Source of the DNA: an uncultured Clostridium sp.
GTDB lineage: Bacteria > Bacillota > Clostridia > Lachnospirales > Lachnospiraceae
Reading direction: 5' to 3'
Assembly: GCA_900540335.1 (NCBI GenBank)
Contig: UQFC01000005.1
Coordinates: forward strand, 1 to 51,232
DNA: 51,232 nucleotides
Shown here one piece after another: positions 1 through 7,185 of the stretch. The stretch's first letter is position 1; each line of letters opens with the position of its first letter. The notes below the pieces were generated by a model that had not been told where the DNA came from, made no database searches, and saw only the letters and a list, made by a program, of their open reading frames with translations. A program made the position numbers and the translations under genes.

Positions 1-25
1 AATTTTCAAGGTACAAATTTATATC

Positions 26-42
26 AAAGGTCAGTGACCTTT
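26..42. repeat. Perfect 8-bp palindrome near the window edge
   Basis: AAAGGTCA and TGACCTTT are separated by one base. The spacer is too short for an RNA hairpin, so this is more likely a protein-binding or transposon-end site than a terminator. Upstream context is outside the window, so its role is not known. Confidence 0.3.
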
Positions 43-170
43 TGACACCCTAATCTTAAAAGAAAACAAAGTATCTCAAATCAAGAGCAAAGACCAATGG
101 AGGAAAACAAGATCATTTCCATGATTGAAGAACGACCAAAGCGCGTGCAATGGTTATGCGGAGGTACCAT

Positions 171-1310
171 ATGAAAAAACTTAGTGTTTTATTGATATTG
201 ACTATGCTCATTTCCATGCTTGCAGCCTGCGGGAGCGCATCGTCTTCCGACGCATCCAGCTCGTCGGCTTCATTGAAGCCGGCGGCATCGTCGCAGAGCG
301 CAGCTGAGGAAACCCAGATGGATGTTCTCTATGCCGTTTTCAGTGCGGAAGACGTCAGAGAATACCCCATTGAATATACCGGCGCCCAGAAAACCGCTGA
401 AGAGCTGGCAGATGAGCTGAGCGAACTGACCGGACTGGACTTTATCATCACCATCAGCAAAAACAGTGACGGCTGGATCGTGGACTGGTCTGCAGATTCT
501 ACATTGGTTGCAGGACTTCACGACCGTGAGCAAAAAGAGGAGTTCTTTTTCTTCGACCAGGATACACTGAGCTGGTTCATGATGGACAGTCTTTGGCGCA
601 CCCTGACCGAGAATCTTGACACCGAAAATATCTATTACACCATGGATGGCGGCAAGGAACTGGTCTTTACGGAACTGTATCCTGTCAGCGAATTCCCTTC
701 TGATGTCCCCTATATGGGCTCGGAATTCTACTACGCCCATACCGATGTGCAGGGTTATGAGGAAAACCCGTATGCCTGCACCAAGGGCCTGTGGAGAATG
801 GATGAGACGATGGGCACTGCCAGTATCGTGATGGATGGCTTTGGCAGGTTTACCATGTATTATGCCAGCGGGTCGGTGGAAGCTGACGGCTATCTTGAGT
901 GTGTTGATGAATATGAAAACGGCGACTACCGGTATGATTGTTATACTTTTGACGGTGAGTGGATCACCAGCTTCTACTTCGATTCGGATATCCAGTTCCA
1001 TATCGGGAATGACGATGGAGCAATCTACCAGCTGGATATGCTGGTGGAGGCTTATCAGGGCTTCTGGGAGTACCCCGATGGAGAAATACTTGAGATCAAT
1101 GGCGGAGGATGGAATGTCTATGAGGCAGATGAACTTGACCCGTTCGCATGGGGGCCGGTGTCATATGATGAGGAGGCTGCCTATCTGATGAACGCAGATG
1201 GCTCCTCCGGCGGCAAAGTTAATTTTAATGAAAAGGGCGAACTGGTCGATTCCGGCTATGTTCTGACCTTCCTCGGGCTGTATTTTAGTGATGTTTCGGA
1301 AGATTGGTGA
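171..1310 (+). CDS. Secreted lipoprotein of unknown function
   Basis: The protein is about 379 aa. It opens with a lysine pair, a hydrophobic stretch and a lipobox ending LAAC at about residues 17-20, then a serine/alanine-rich linker. It should therefore be a lipid-anchored protein on the outer face of the membrane. The rest is rich in acidic and aromatic residues, with no catalytic motif I recognise. An upstream in-frame ATG at 150 exists, but the ATG at 171 has GGAGG at a good distance and leaves a normal signal peptide. LemA, a DUF3137-type protein and a small membrane protein follow on the same strand. The 240-base gap after it holds only a hairpin (1384-1411, stem CTGTTTTCCGG) without a T-run. 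Confidence 0.7.
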   Translation: MKKLSVLLILTMLISMLAACGSASSSDASSSSASLKPAASSQSAAEETQMDVLYAVFSAEDVREYPIEYTGAQKTAEELADELSELTGLDFIITISKNSDGWIVDWSADSTLVAGLHDREQKEEFFFFDQDTLSWFMMDSLWRTLTENLDTENIYYTMDGGKELVFTELYPVSEFPSDVPYMGSEFYYAHTDVQGYEENPYACTKGLWRMDETMGTASIVMDGFGRFTMYYASGSVEADGYLECVDEYENGDYRYDCYTFDGEWITSFYFDSDIQFHIGNDDGAIYQLDMLVEAYQGFWEYPDGEILEINGGGWNVYEADELDPFAWGPVSYDEEAAYLMNADGSSGGKVNFNEKGELVDSGYVLTFLGLYFSDVSEDW

Positions 1311-1550
1311 TACTGCCCCGAGCAAAAGTATAGCCTTTGCCTGGACAGCGATCATGCGCTGACACTGGTGTATAATTCAGGTTCTGTTTTCCGGACATTC
1401 CGGAAAAACAGGATCTGCGGGACATCGATAGGATTCACAGGATATTCACGGCCTCGCTGACACCGGTGTGTGATCCGATCGACATCCTGCGGGAAATTAT
1501 AACCTTTTTCGCGGGGCGGATCGAGGAAAAAGAGAAAGGAAGAATTTGTT

Positions 1551-2084
1551 ATGAAACCGATGATTGTTATTCTGATTGCAGTTTTGGCCATCACGTTCTG
1601 GTGCATCAGAACGGTCAATGACTTCAAGAAAAAAGAGATCCGTGTGCAGGAGGGACTCTCCGGCATAGAGGTAGCGCTGACCAAGCGTTACGATATGCTT
1701 ATCAAAATGTTAGACACCGCCAAGGGCTATATGGCGCATGAAAGCGAGCTGTTCACAAAGGTCATCGAGCTGCGCCGCGGCATGAGCGTTGCGGAAATGA
1801 ATGATGCTCAAAAGCAGATGGACACCCTAAGCGGAACGTTTTTTGCCGTGGCTGAGAACTATCCGGAGCTGCGTTCCAGCAATGTTTTCGTAGAGCTTCA
1901 GCGGGGAATCCGCGACGCGGAAGAACATTTACAGGCGGCGCGGCGGTTGTATAACAGCAGCATTACCGCCTACAACACAGCGATTGTCATGTTCCCGGCC
2001 AAGCTGCTGGCAGGCTCGCGCCAGCCGAAGGAATTCTTCGCCGCAGACGCAAGCAAGCGCGAAGATGTAAAAATGATGTTCTGA
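1551..2084 (+). CDS. lemA: LemA family membrane protein
   Basis: The 177-aa product has one N-terminal membrane segment (about residues 3-18) and then a long, helical, charged domain. The region around 'FKKKEIRVQEGLSGIEVALTK' and 'RYDMLIKMLDTAKGYMAHE' matches the start of the LemA domain (variants of the usual N-x-V-x-x-A-x-S-x-I-D-x-x-L-x-x-R-x-D-x-I-P-x-L). LemA proteins are membrane proteins with a short outside N-terminus; their biochemical role is unsettled. A GAAAGGAAG ribosome site precedes the ATG. The DUF3137-type gene starts 18 bases downstream, an arrangement commonly seen for LemA, so the two probably work together at the membrane. Confidence 0.85.
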   Translation: MKPMIVILIAVLAITFWCIRTVNDFKKKEIRVQEGLSGIEVALTKRYDMLIKMLDTAKGYMAHESELFTKVIELRRGMSVAEMNDAQKQMDTLSGTFFAVAENYPELRSSNVFVELQRGIRDAEEHLQAARRLYNSSITAYNTAIVMFPAKLLAGSRQPKEFFAADASKREDVKMMF

Positions 2085-2101
2085 AAAAGGGAGAGATGAT
2101 T

Positions 2102-3001
2102 ATGGAAGAAAAGCAGATGATGACAAATAAAGAGTTGGAATCCGAGCTCAAATCATTGCGCAGCAAGGCAACGGTTGCCAAGGTTCTGACTTACGGCTTC
2201 GGTGCGGCGATGATTATCGTTTGGTTCTTTATGCAAAACCTCGCAATGGGTCTGGTTTTACTGGTAATAACACTGGTGTTTGCGTATCTGTCATCCAGTA
2301 GCAGCAGCACACTCAAAAAGCTCCTCAGCGACGATATCATCGGTAGTGTGCTGAAGGAGACACTGGGAGATACCGTGGAATATAACCCTTGGGGCAGATT
2401 AGAACCTGGCTACATGGTGTTTCCATTCGATTATAATAAGGCGACCGGCAGTGATCATATCAAGGCGGTCTACAATGGTCTGAATATTGAACTGAGCGAC
2501 ATCGAGCTTATCAATGAGGAAGAGACTACCGATGCCGATGGAAACACGGAGAGAAGCAGCGCTACGTTCTTTAAGGGGCAGTGGCTTATCTGCGACTTCG
2601 GAAAGGAACTCTCCGGCGAAGTATATATCTCCGAACGGGGCAAAAAAGACCGCATAAAGATGAACAGCAATGTCACTATGGATAACGAACAGTTTAGCAA
2701 GCGCTTCTGTGTCAGAGCGAGTGATTCGCAGGAAGCGTTCTACATCCTCACACCGCACATGATGGAATATATTACCGCCATGGCGGACAAGATCGGCTGC
2801 ACTGTCTATATGGCTTTCCGGCGAGACGGAAAGATGCACGTTGCGGTAAAGACCGGGCGCGACTTCTTTGAATTAGGAAAGAGTGAAGCAAATATGGAAG
2901 GGCTGCGCCAGAAATTTTGGGGTGAGCTGCGCTGGTTCACTGACATCATCGACACGCTGCGCGTGGAAGATACCCTCTATAAGAAGGAGATAAACGTATG
3001 A
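2102..3001 (+). CDS. DUF3137-type membrane protein
   Basis: This is a 299-aa protein when started at the second ATG. GGGAGAG lies about 7 bases before 2102 but touches the alternative ATG at 2096. A charged N-terminal helix (residues 8-22) is followed by two close membrane segments (about 28-65). A soluble domain follows, with 'FKGQWLICDFGKELSGEVYI' near its centre. The two-helix plus soluble layout and the LemA neighbour fit the DUF3137 family, often called Galanin-like or LemA-partner proteins; no enzymatic role is known. It overlaps the next gene by ATGA, showing translational coupling. The family call rests on context and layout more than on a signature motif. Confidence 0.65.
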   Translation: MEEKQMMTNKELESELKSLRSKATVAKVLTYGFGAAMIIVWFFMQNLAMGLVLLVITLVFAYLSSSSSSTLKKLLSDDIIGSVLKETLGDTVEYNPWGRLEPGYMVFPFDYNKATGSDHIKAVYNGLNIELSDIELINEEETTDADGNTERSSATFFKGQWLICDFGKELSGEVYISERGKKDRIKMNSNVTMDNEQFSKRFCVRASDSQEAFYILTPHMMEYITAMADKIGCTVYMAFRRDGKMHVAVKTGRDFFELGKSEANMEGLRQKFWGELRWFTDIIDTLRVEDTLYKKEINV

Positions 3002-3195
3002 CGCTCGGAACCGCCATTCTTCTGCTGGCGGTCGCAATCATTGGTATTGTACTGACCTGCAAATGTCTGCGTAATAAGCGGGCGCTGCGTATCATCTGTA
3101 TTGTGCTGCTGTCACTGATTGTGTTGGCCCTCGCCGGATATGTCGGTTTGACTTTGATTCTTGTGGATGCGGTCAGAAACCAACCGCCTGCGTGA
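2998..3195 (+). CDS. Small double-membrane-span protein
   Basis: The 65-aa product is nearly all hydrophobic, with two predicted membrane helices (about residues 3-20 and 33-57) separated by the basic turn 'CKCLRNKRALR'. Its ATG overlaps the stop of the DUF3137-type gene (ATGA), so it is the third cistron of the LemA operon. The positive-inside rule places the loop in the cytoplasm. No family is recognised; it could be a small subunit of the LemA/DUF3137 assembly. Confidence 0.55.
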   Translation: MTLGTAILLLAVAIIGIVLTCKCLRNKRALRIICIVLLSLIVLALAGYVGLTLILVDAVRNQPPA

Positions 3196-3221
3196 CGGGG
3201 CGGAACCATAATAATTGAGAA

Positions 3222-3404
3222 GTGAAAAGCGAAAGTTCCTTTCAGGATACCTTCACTCTTTGCTTATGTGTTGCACACCCGAATTCGACAGCTAACAGTG
3301 ATAAGTTTGAATTAGAGGCATCGGAAGTGCAGATTAAAATTACAGTCGGAGACATAGAGCTATATGCAATGCTGGAGAATACAGCAACAATACAGGCAAT
3401 GTAA
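3222..3404 (+). pseudogene. Remnant of a cyclophilin-like-fold protein
   Basis: Residues 35-60 of this short frame read 'QIKITVGDIELYAMLENTAT', closely like the N-terminal beta strands of the bacterial cyclophilin-like family (a K-I-x-I-T-V-G-D-x-x-x-x-A-x-L-x-D-N-x-A-T pattern). The frame then stops, and the remaining roughly 90 residues of that family are absent. The first 34 residues have no resemblance to the family and probably are not coding. No convincing ribosome site was seen. The remnant suggests decay or a deletion at the junction between the LemA operon and the response regulator gene. Confidence 0.35.
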
Positions 3405-3562
3405 ATGTTATATTTGAGATGTTGCTATAATCAGAGAATCAACCGGAAATTATAAGTGTGGAATATACGCAGGAAAATAATTTAGAGGTTAATCCTCAGA
3501 GACAAGTTCTATGCAGAATAGATGATTAGATTTTGCATGACCGGAGGTGTAAGTACGAAAAG

Positions 3563-4255
3563 ATGGTTCTTATAATTGACAGTGATCCCAATGTTTTTTG
3601 TAAAATGAAATGTGCTTTGCAAAATAAAATGATTGGAGTTTATCATGCGGTTTCGGCAAATGAGGGAATTAAACTGCTTACTCAGCATAGTTTCTGTCTC
3701 GTAATCATGGATATCATTCAACCAGAAATAAATGGAATAGATCTTTTGAAGCTGATTCGTCAGATTAGGTCAATTCCAGTTCTTGTATTATCCTCAAAGC
3801 CAAAAGCGGCAGAGAGGATTGCTGTATTCAAAGCAGGTGCGCATGGCTATCTGGAAAAAACTTGTGATATGGAGGAATGTCTTGCACAGGCACATTCGCT
3901 AATAGAGTTATATATGCAATTACATACGATTGAGAGTTCATGTTATACATTAGCTTTCGGAGTAAATTTGATTATTGATTCTGTTAAACGTCAAGCCATT
4001 CTTAAAGGAAAACCGATGAATCTAACTCGAAAAGAGTTTGATCTATTGTTCTACTTGGCTCGTCATGCGGGCCAGGTATTGAGCCGAGAACAGATATACC
4101 GTGCTGTCTGGAAGGAGGACTCTGCTTATAATGTAGATGAATGTGTGAAAGCTCATATCAAATCTCTGCGCAGGAAACTCCTGCCATCTGGCAGGGAATA
4201 TATTCAAAATGAATGGAGTGTTGGCTACTGCTTTTTTCCAGAGGATGACAAATAG
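3563..4255 (+). CDS. Orphan OmpR-family response regulator
   Basis: The 230-aa protein has a receiver domain (residues 1-115) with the acidic pocket 'IIDSD', phospho-acceptor Asp in 'VIMDI', the switch Ser in 'VLSSK' and the conserved Lys in 'YLEKT'. A winged-helix DNA-binding domain follows (about 130-228; 'LTRKEFDLLFYLARHAG', 'VDECVKAHIKSLRRKL'). I prefer the ATG at 3563 over the upstream TTG at 3533 because it begins exactly at the receiver strand, though GGAGGTG sits somewhat far upstream. There is no histidine kinase beside it, so its partner kinase is elsewhere or lost. It is clearly more AT-rich than the genes before it, suggesting separate acquisition. Confidence 0.85.
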   Translation: MVLIIDSDPNVFCKMKCALQNKMIGVYHAVSANEGIKLLTQHSFCLVIMDIIQPEINGIDLLKLIRQIRSIPVLVLSSKPKAAERIAVFKAGAHGYLEKTCDMEECLAQAHSLIELYMQLHTIESSCYTLAFGVNLIIDSVKRQAILKGKPMNLTRKEFDLLFYLARHAGQVLSREQIYRAVWKEDSAYNVDECVKAHIKSLRRKLLPSGREYIQNEWSVGYCFFPEDDK

Positions 4256-4717
4256 CTGTAAAAACGGTTGATTTGTTGTCTTCTGTCGATATTCTTCCCT
4301 GTTTCTTCCCGAATAACACCCCGAAAAATTCCCGATTATCTTTTATACTGTTTCTAATGGCATAATTTTAGATTTGCCCGTCAAAAAAAACGGTACTACT
4401 GTCGGGCGATATTTGTATGCCAGAATATAGGCCCTTCAGACTCCGTTTTGAGTTTGGGGGTATTTTTATGCGTTGGTCTGCCTTTGCATCGCTGCTGATT
4501 TGTAGCAGCGACATTTAATCGGACTTCATAAAAAGAGGCAGGATGGTAGCCTGCTAAAAAAATCACATGTCAGTCTACAGCTCTTTATAACCTTGAAGGT
4601 GTACTGACAGAACATGTAAAACACGAAAGAAAAAAGAACGCCTACAGCGGCTATGCGCCGGAAGCAGACGTTCTTTTCTGTTTTAAAGTACCAGCTGCGA
4701 GATGCCGCAGTCCGCCA
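4256..4717. other. Gene-free stretch with several small hairpins
   Basis: There is no credible ORF in 460 bases. I see three inverted repeats: GCCCG/CGGGC around 4377-4410; CGCTGCT/AGCAGCG around 4489-4509; and GCAGG/CCTGC around 4540-4556, flanked by A-runs so that on the minus strand it resembles a terminator. The stretch probably belongs to the left part of the integrative element that includes the integrase, most of whose other genes are absent. Confidence 0.3.
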
Positions 4718-4762
4718 CTTGTCCTTCGTTTTCGCCAATCAACGAAAATCAAGGAGGACAAG
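4718..4762 (+). promoter_or_regulatory. Hairpin that buries the ribosome site of the 48-aa gene
   Basis: CTTGTCCT (4718-4725) pairs with AGGACAAG (4755-4762), and TTTTCG (4729-4734) with CGAAAA (4743-4748), leaving an 8-nt loop. The right arm contains most of AAGGAGG (4751-4757), the ribosome site of the ATG at 4766. If formed, the stem would hide the site. Translational control is inference. Confidence 0.45.
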
Positions 4763-4765
4763 CCT

Positions 4766-4912
4766 ATGGCAAAGCCATATAAAATTCCGGATTTTAAAAA
4801 GCTGTATCCGGAGGCCAGCGAGGAAGTCATCGCTGTGCTTAGAACCACGGAAAGAAAAATGCAGTATCAGGAGATTCTGGAGAGATTACGGGAACTGATG
4901 GAAAGAAATTAA
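4766..4912 (+). CDS. 48-aa mobile-element protein, probably truncated
   Basis: The gene is too short for routine ORF calls but has AAGGAGG 8 bases before its ATG. The product begins 'MAKPYKIPDFKKLYPEASEE' and ends 'LERLRELMERN'. From memory, this opening resembles the N-terminus of a roughly 140-residue sigma-factor-like helix-turn-helix protein found in conjugative elements of gut Clostridia; here the DNA-binding part is missing. It may be a truncated regulator or an independent small protein. It lies just before the structured untranslated region and the MazF fusion gene, and so is part of the integrative element. Confidence 0.5.
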   Translation: MAKPYKIPDFKKLYPEASEEVIAVLRTTERKMQYQEILERLRELMERN

Positions 4913-5007
4913 AAAATTTTGCTTTTTTTGGTTCTCAAACATCTCACTCAACGTGGAAGTAAGTGAAGGGAGAAATTTTCTCTCCTCTGTTCTTTGAAAA
5001 ATACCGC

Positions 5008-5425
5008 CTGCGGGTGGTCATATCCAGCAGTATGGATACGTTAGCTGTTCAGCCCGGAAGGGAAAGCACAGCGGAGGATGCGCCACGACCACCTGCAGAC
5101 AGTCAGAGTGTCTGTCAAACAAGATAACATCAAAGGTGCAAAGCGGGAATCGTCCATCCCAAAGCGGCTTGTGGTAAGCCGCCTGCCATAATCCTGAACA
5201 GCCTATAATGATACTTCCGTCCAGTCACAGCCCCGGATAACCGGGAACAAGCAATGAGGGCGGCTTGGAGAGATCCTCGGAGGGGTGAGATGCCCATGAC
5301 GGTTCCTGACCAGAACCGGTCCATGTATGCTGCCTACGGCGCAGACGTGTGTAAAAGTGATACGGATGTGTCCGGCTTCGGGGAGTAGTGTCGAATAGGA
5401 GCCAACGAGACGAAGAACAAGTAAC
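5008..5425 (+). ncRNA. Candidate large structured RNA of the integrative element
   Basis: This 420-base stretch lacks a plausible gene but is dense in compact hairpins. The longest helix, CTGCGGGTGGTC (5008-5019) with GACCACCTGCAG (5087-5098), is 12 pairs with one G-U and encloses three internal helices: 5021-5026/5033-5038, 5044-5048/5068-5072, and a CCC-GGAA-GGG tetraloop hairpin at 5053-5062. Further hairpins lie at 5164-5182 (7 pairs), 5232-5245 (5 pairs with an ATAA loop) and 5300-5318 (6 pairs). Base composition is richer in G and C than its flanks. No group II intron domain V, reverse transcriptase or HNH gene is visible. The class is unknown to me; it might be an element-borne regulatory RNA or a leader of the MazF fusion gene. 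The strand is assigned from the neighbouring genes. Confidence 0.5.
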
Positions 5426-5551
5426 ATTTTTCATAATAGAAACTACAGTGGCAGCCCGCATACGGCTGGTCATTTGTTTTTATGCAGCCTGTGATTCAGG
5501 CTGCCGCTGTCCTTGTGTTATGAAAATACGCAGAAAGGAGAGAAACCACAC

Positions 5552-6370
5552 ATGAAGAACGGAATACAGAGGGGAGATATGTTCTATGCAGACCTGACTC
5601 CGGTAGTTGGAAGTGAGCAGGGCGGTGTCCGTCCTGTGGTGATTATCCAGAACGATGTCGGAAACCGCCACAGTCCCACTGTGATTGCGGCGGCGATTAC
5701 CAGCCAGACAGAAAAGAGAAAGCTGCCCACCCATATCCGCTTGCCGGAAAACTGCCAGGGACTGCATCAGGATTCCACAGTTCTCCTGGAGCAGGTACGG
5801 ACCATTGACCGTACACGTCTCAGAGAGTACATAGGGAAGTTGAATGCCTCCACCATGCAGTATGTGGACCATGCTATAGCAGTCAGCTTTGGACTGGATG
5901 GAATACTTGGAATGAGCGGTAGCCCGTCTCTGACCGAAAGGCCCATGGAGCAACAGGAGAAGAATCTATGTGGAAATGGAGCGGAAAGAGAAGGAACGAA
6001 GATAGAAACAGGGATGGAGACGACAGCAGAGAAACGAGCATGGATTTATTGCGCTATCGATGCCCCGGAAGATACACATGGCATTTTAAAGAAGCAGTTT
6101 AAACAATTGATTGATTATGGGGAACAGATGGGCTTTGAGATTGCGGGCAGCTCCAGTGACATTGGGGCAAAGCCGCTCTGGAAACGCCCTGGTTTTCAAA
6201 ATTTTGTCCATGCAGTCAAACACGGCAAGGCGAATAGATTGCTGATTGCCAGCAGGAACAGTCTTTCCCGCTCTGCCATGCAGATAGCGCAGTTTCAGAT
6301 TATGATAGAAAAATATGGACTGGAAGTATATTCCCCAGCGGAGGGAAGAATTTATTTTGATTGTGACTGA
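5552..6370 (+). CDS. MazF/PemK-type toxin domain fused to a resolvase-like domain
   Basis: The product is 272 aa from the ATG after GAAAGGAGAG. Residues 4-115 match the MazF/PemK endoribonuclease fold: 'RGDMFYADLTPVVGSEQGG', 'RPVVIIQND', 'SPTVIAAAITS', 'RTIDRTRL'. Residues about 165-265 resemble the catalytic domain of serine recombinases ('KRAWIYCAIDAP', 'KRPGFQNFVHAV', 'LLIASRNSLSRS'). The residue expected to be the catalytic serine is Asp ('YCAIDAP' where the family has YCRVS), and the DRLSR motif reads NSLSR, so recombinase activity is doubtful. A charged linker (about 125-160) joins the halves. No antitoxin gene is recognisable beside it. It sits between the structured RNA and the xis-int genes. 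The C-terminal domain may act as a binding or inhibitory module; that is inference. Confidence 0.8.
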   Translation: MKNGIQRGDMFYADLTPVVGSEQGGVRPVVIIQNDVGNRHSPTVIAAAITSQTEKRKLPTHIRLPENCQGLHQDSTVLLEQVRTIDRTRLREYIGKLNASTMQYVDHAIAVSFGLDGILGMSGSPSLTERPMEQQEKNLCGNGAEREGTKIETGMETTAEKRAWIYCAIDAPEDTHGILKKQFKQLIDYGEQMGFEIAGSSSDIGAKPLWKRPGFQNFVHAVKHGKANRLLIASRNSLSRSAMQIAQFQIMIEKYGLEVYSPAEGRIYFDCD

Positions 6371-6427
6371 CAGAGAAAAATGCACTGGAAGTAGGATTGC
6401 CTGGAAACAGGAGAAAGTGAGAATGAT

Positions 6428-6865
6428 ATGACGCAGGAAGATAGAAAAATAATTCGTGATATCCTGGACACGGAAAATGTGGGATACGCCTATATGTATC
6501 CGATGGATGGCGGGGGCCGGAAAGAATATATGCTTTCCTTGTCATCAGAGAATCTGGCAAATTTTATAGGGACATATGGCTTGGAATCAGAAAAGATAAT
6601 CGTAACAGATATGTTTGATCGGTTAGTAGTAAATACGCAGATGTGGTTTCTGGATACTTGTCCTGATCAGCGGTTTTGTAGGGAATTGATTGCTTCACTG
6701 GCTCCGATTCAGATGGGAGAACAGGAAGCGGGGAATCCTCTTGCAGTCAGTAGGGAAATATCAGATGAATATTTCTGGGAAGAAGAACAGCTGGTAACAG
6801 CGGCAGAGCTGGCGATGCTTGCTGCAGTGGCTATTATAGAAGTTATGCGGTTTCAGACAGATTGA
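6428..6865 (+). CDS. Unknown protein of the integrative element
   Basis: This is a 145-aa acidic protein starting 'MTQEDRKIIRDILDTENVGY'. No known domain is recognised. Notable features are the pattern 'YMYPMDGGGRKEYMLSLSSE', a cysteine pair in 'LDTCPDQRFCREL', and a hydrophobic C-terminal helix ('AAELAMLAAVAIIEVM'). The ribosome site (AGGAGAAAG) is reasonable, and the stop lies 12 bases before the excisionase start with a shared GAGGAGG, so it is cotranscribed with xis. Its constant position beside the MazF fusion and xis suggests an element maintenance role, possibly as partner of the toxin-like protein, but nothing in the sequence proves this. Confidence 0.6.
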   Translation: MTQEDRKIIRDILDTENVGYAYMYPMDGGGRKEYMLSLSSENLANFIGTYGLESEKIIVTDMFDRLVVNTQMWFLDTCPDQRFCRELIASLAPIQMGEQEAGNPLAVSREISDEYFWEEEQLVTAAELAMLAAVAIIEVMRFQTD

Positions 6866-6877
6866 GGAGGAACAAGA

Positions 6878-7153
6878 TTGGAAAAAGTATTAGTTGATAA
6901 GGCGCTTTTGAATGTAAAGGAAGTATGTGCTTACCTCGGAATCGGGGAAAGTAAGTCAAGGGAGCTGCTAACAAAGACCAATAATAATTTTACAGTCAGA
7001 ATTGGCGGACGAGTATATGCAAATAAAGTACAGTTGGATAAATGGATTTTAAATAATAGCGGGAACAAAGTACAGAAAAAACAATATTTCCCCAGAAAGC
7101 AGAAAAAAGAACAGGAGCATGGAATGACTGGCGGTATGCGGATGATGATGTAA
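6878..7153 (+). CDS. xis: Excisionase / small winged-helix DNA-binding protein, TTG start
   Basis: The 91-aa protein starts at TTG with GAGGAGG 7 bases upstream and no alternative ATG. 'LNVKEVCAYLGIGESKSREL' followed by 'FTVRIGGRVYANKVQLDKWI' is the MerR/AlpA-like fold of Tn916-type excisionases: a turn-helix, then the R-x-G-G-R wing and a short K/W-containing helix. The C-terminal tail is basic (QKKQYFPRKQKKEQ). It lies directly upstream of the integrase, the standard xis-int order, and should direct excision by binding near the element ends. Confidence 0.8.
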   Translation: MEKVLVDKALLNVKEVCAYLGIGESKSRELLTKTNNNFTVRIGGRVYANKVQLDKWILNNSGNKVQKKQYFPRKQKKEQEHGMTGGMRMMM

Positions 7154-7185
7154 GACTGACATAGATGAAAGGGGAGAACAAAAGC

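Noticed and set aside
270..1001. 243-aa minus-strand frame across the lipoprotein gene
   Set aside because: The plus strand has a lipobox and good ribosome site; the minus frame has neither.
5008..5425. Group II intron or HEARO-type RNA
   Set aside because: No domain V-like 34-nt hairpin, no intron 5' GTGYG boundary, no reverse transcriptase or HNH gene. Kept as an unclassified structured RNA.
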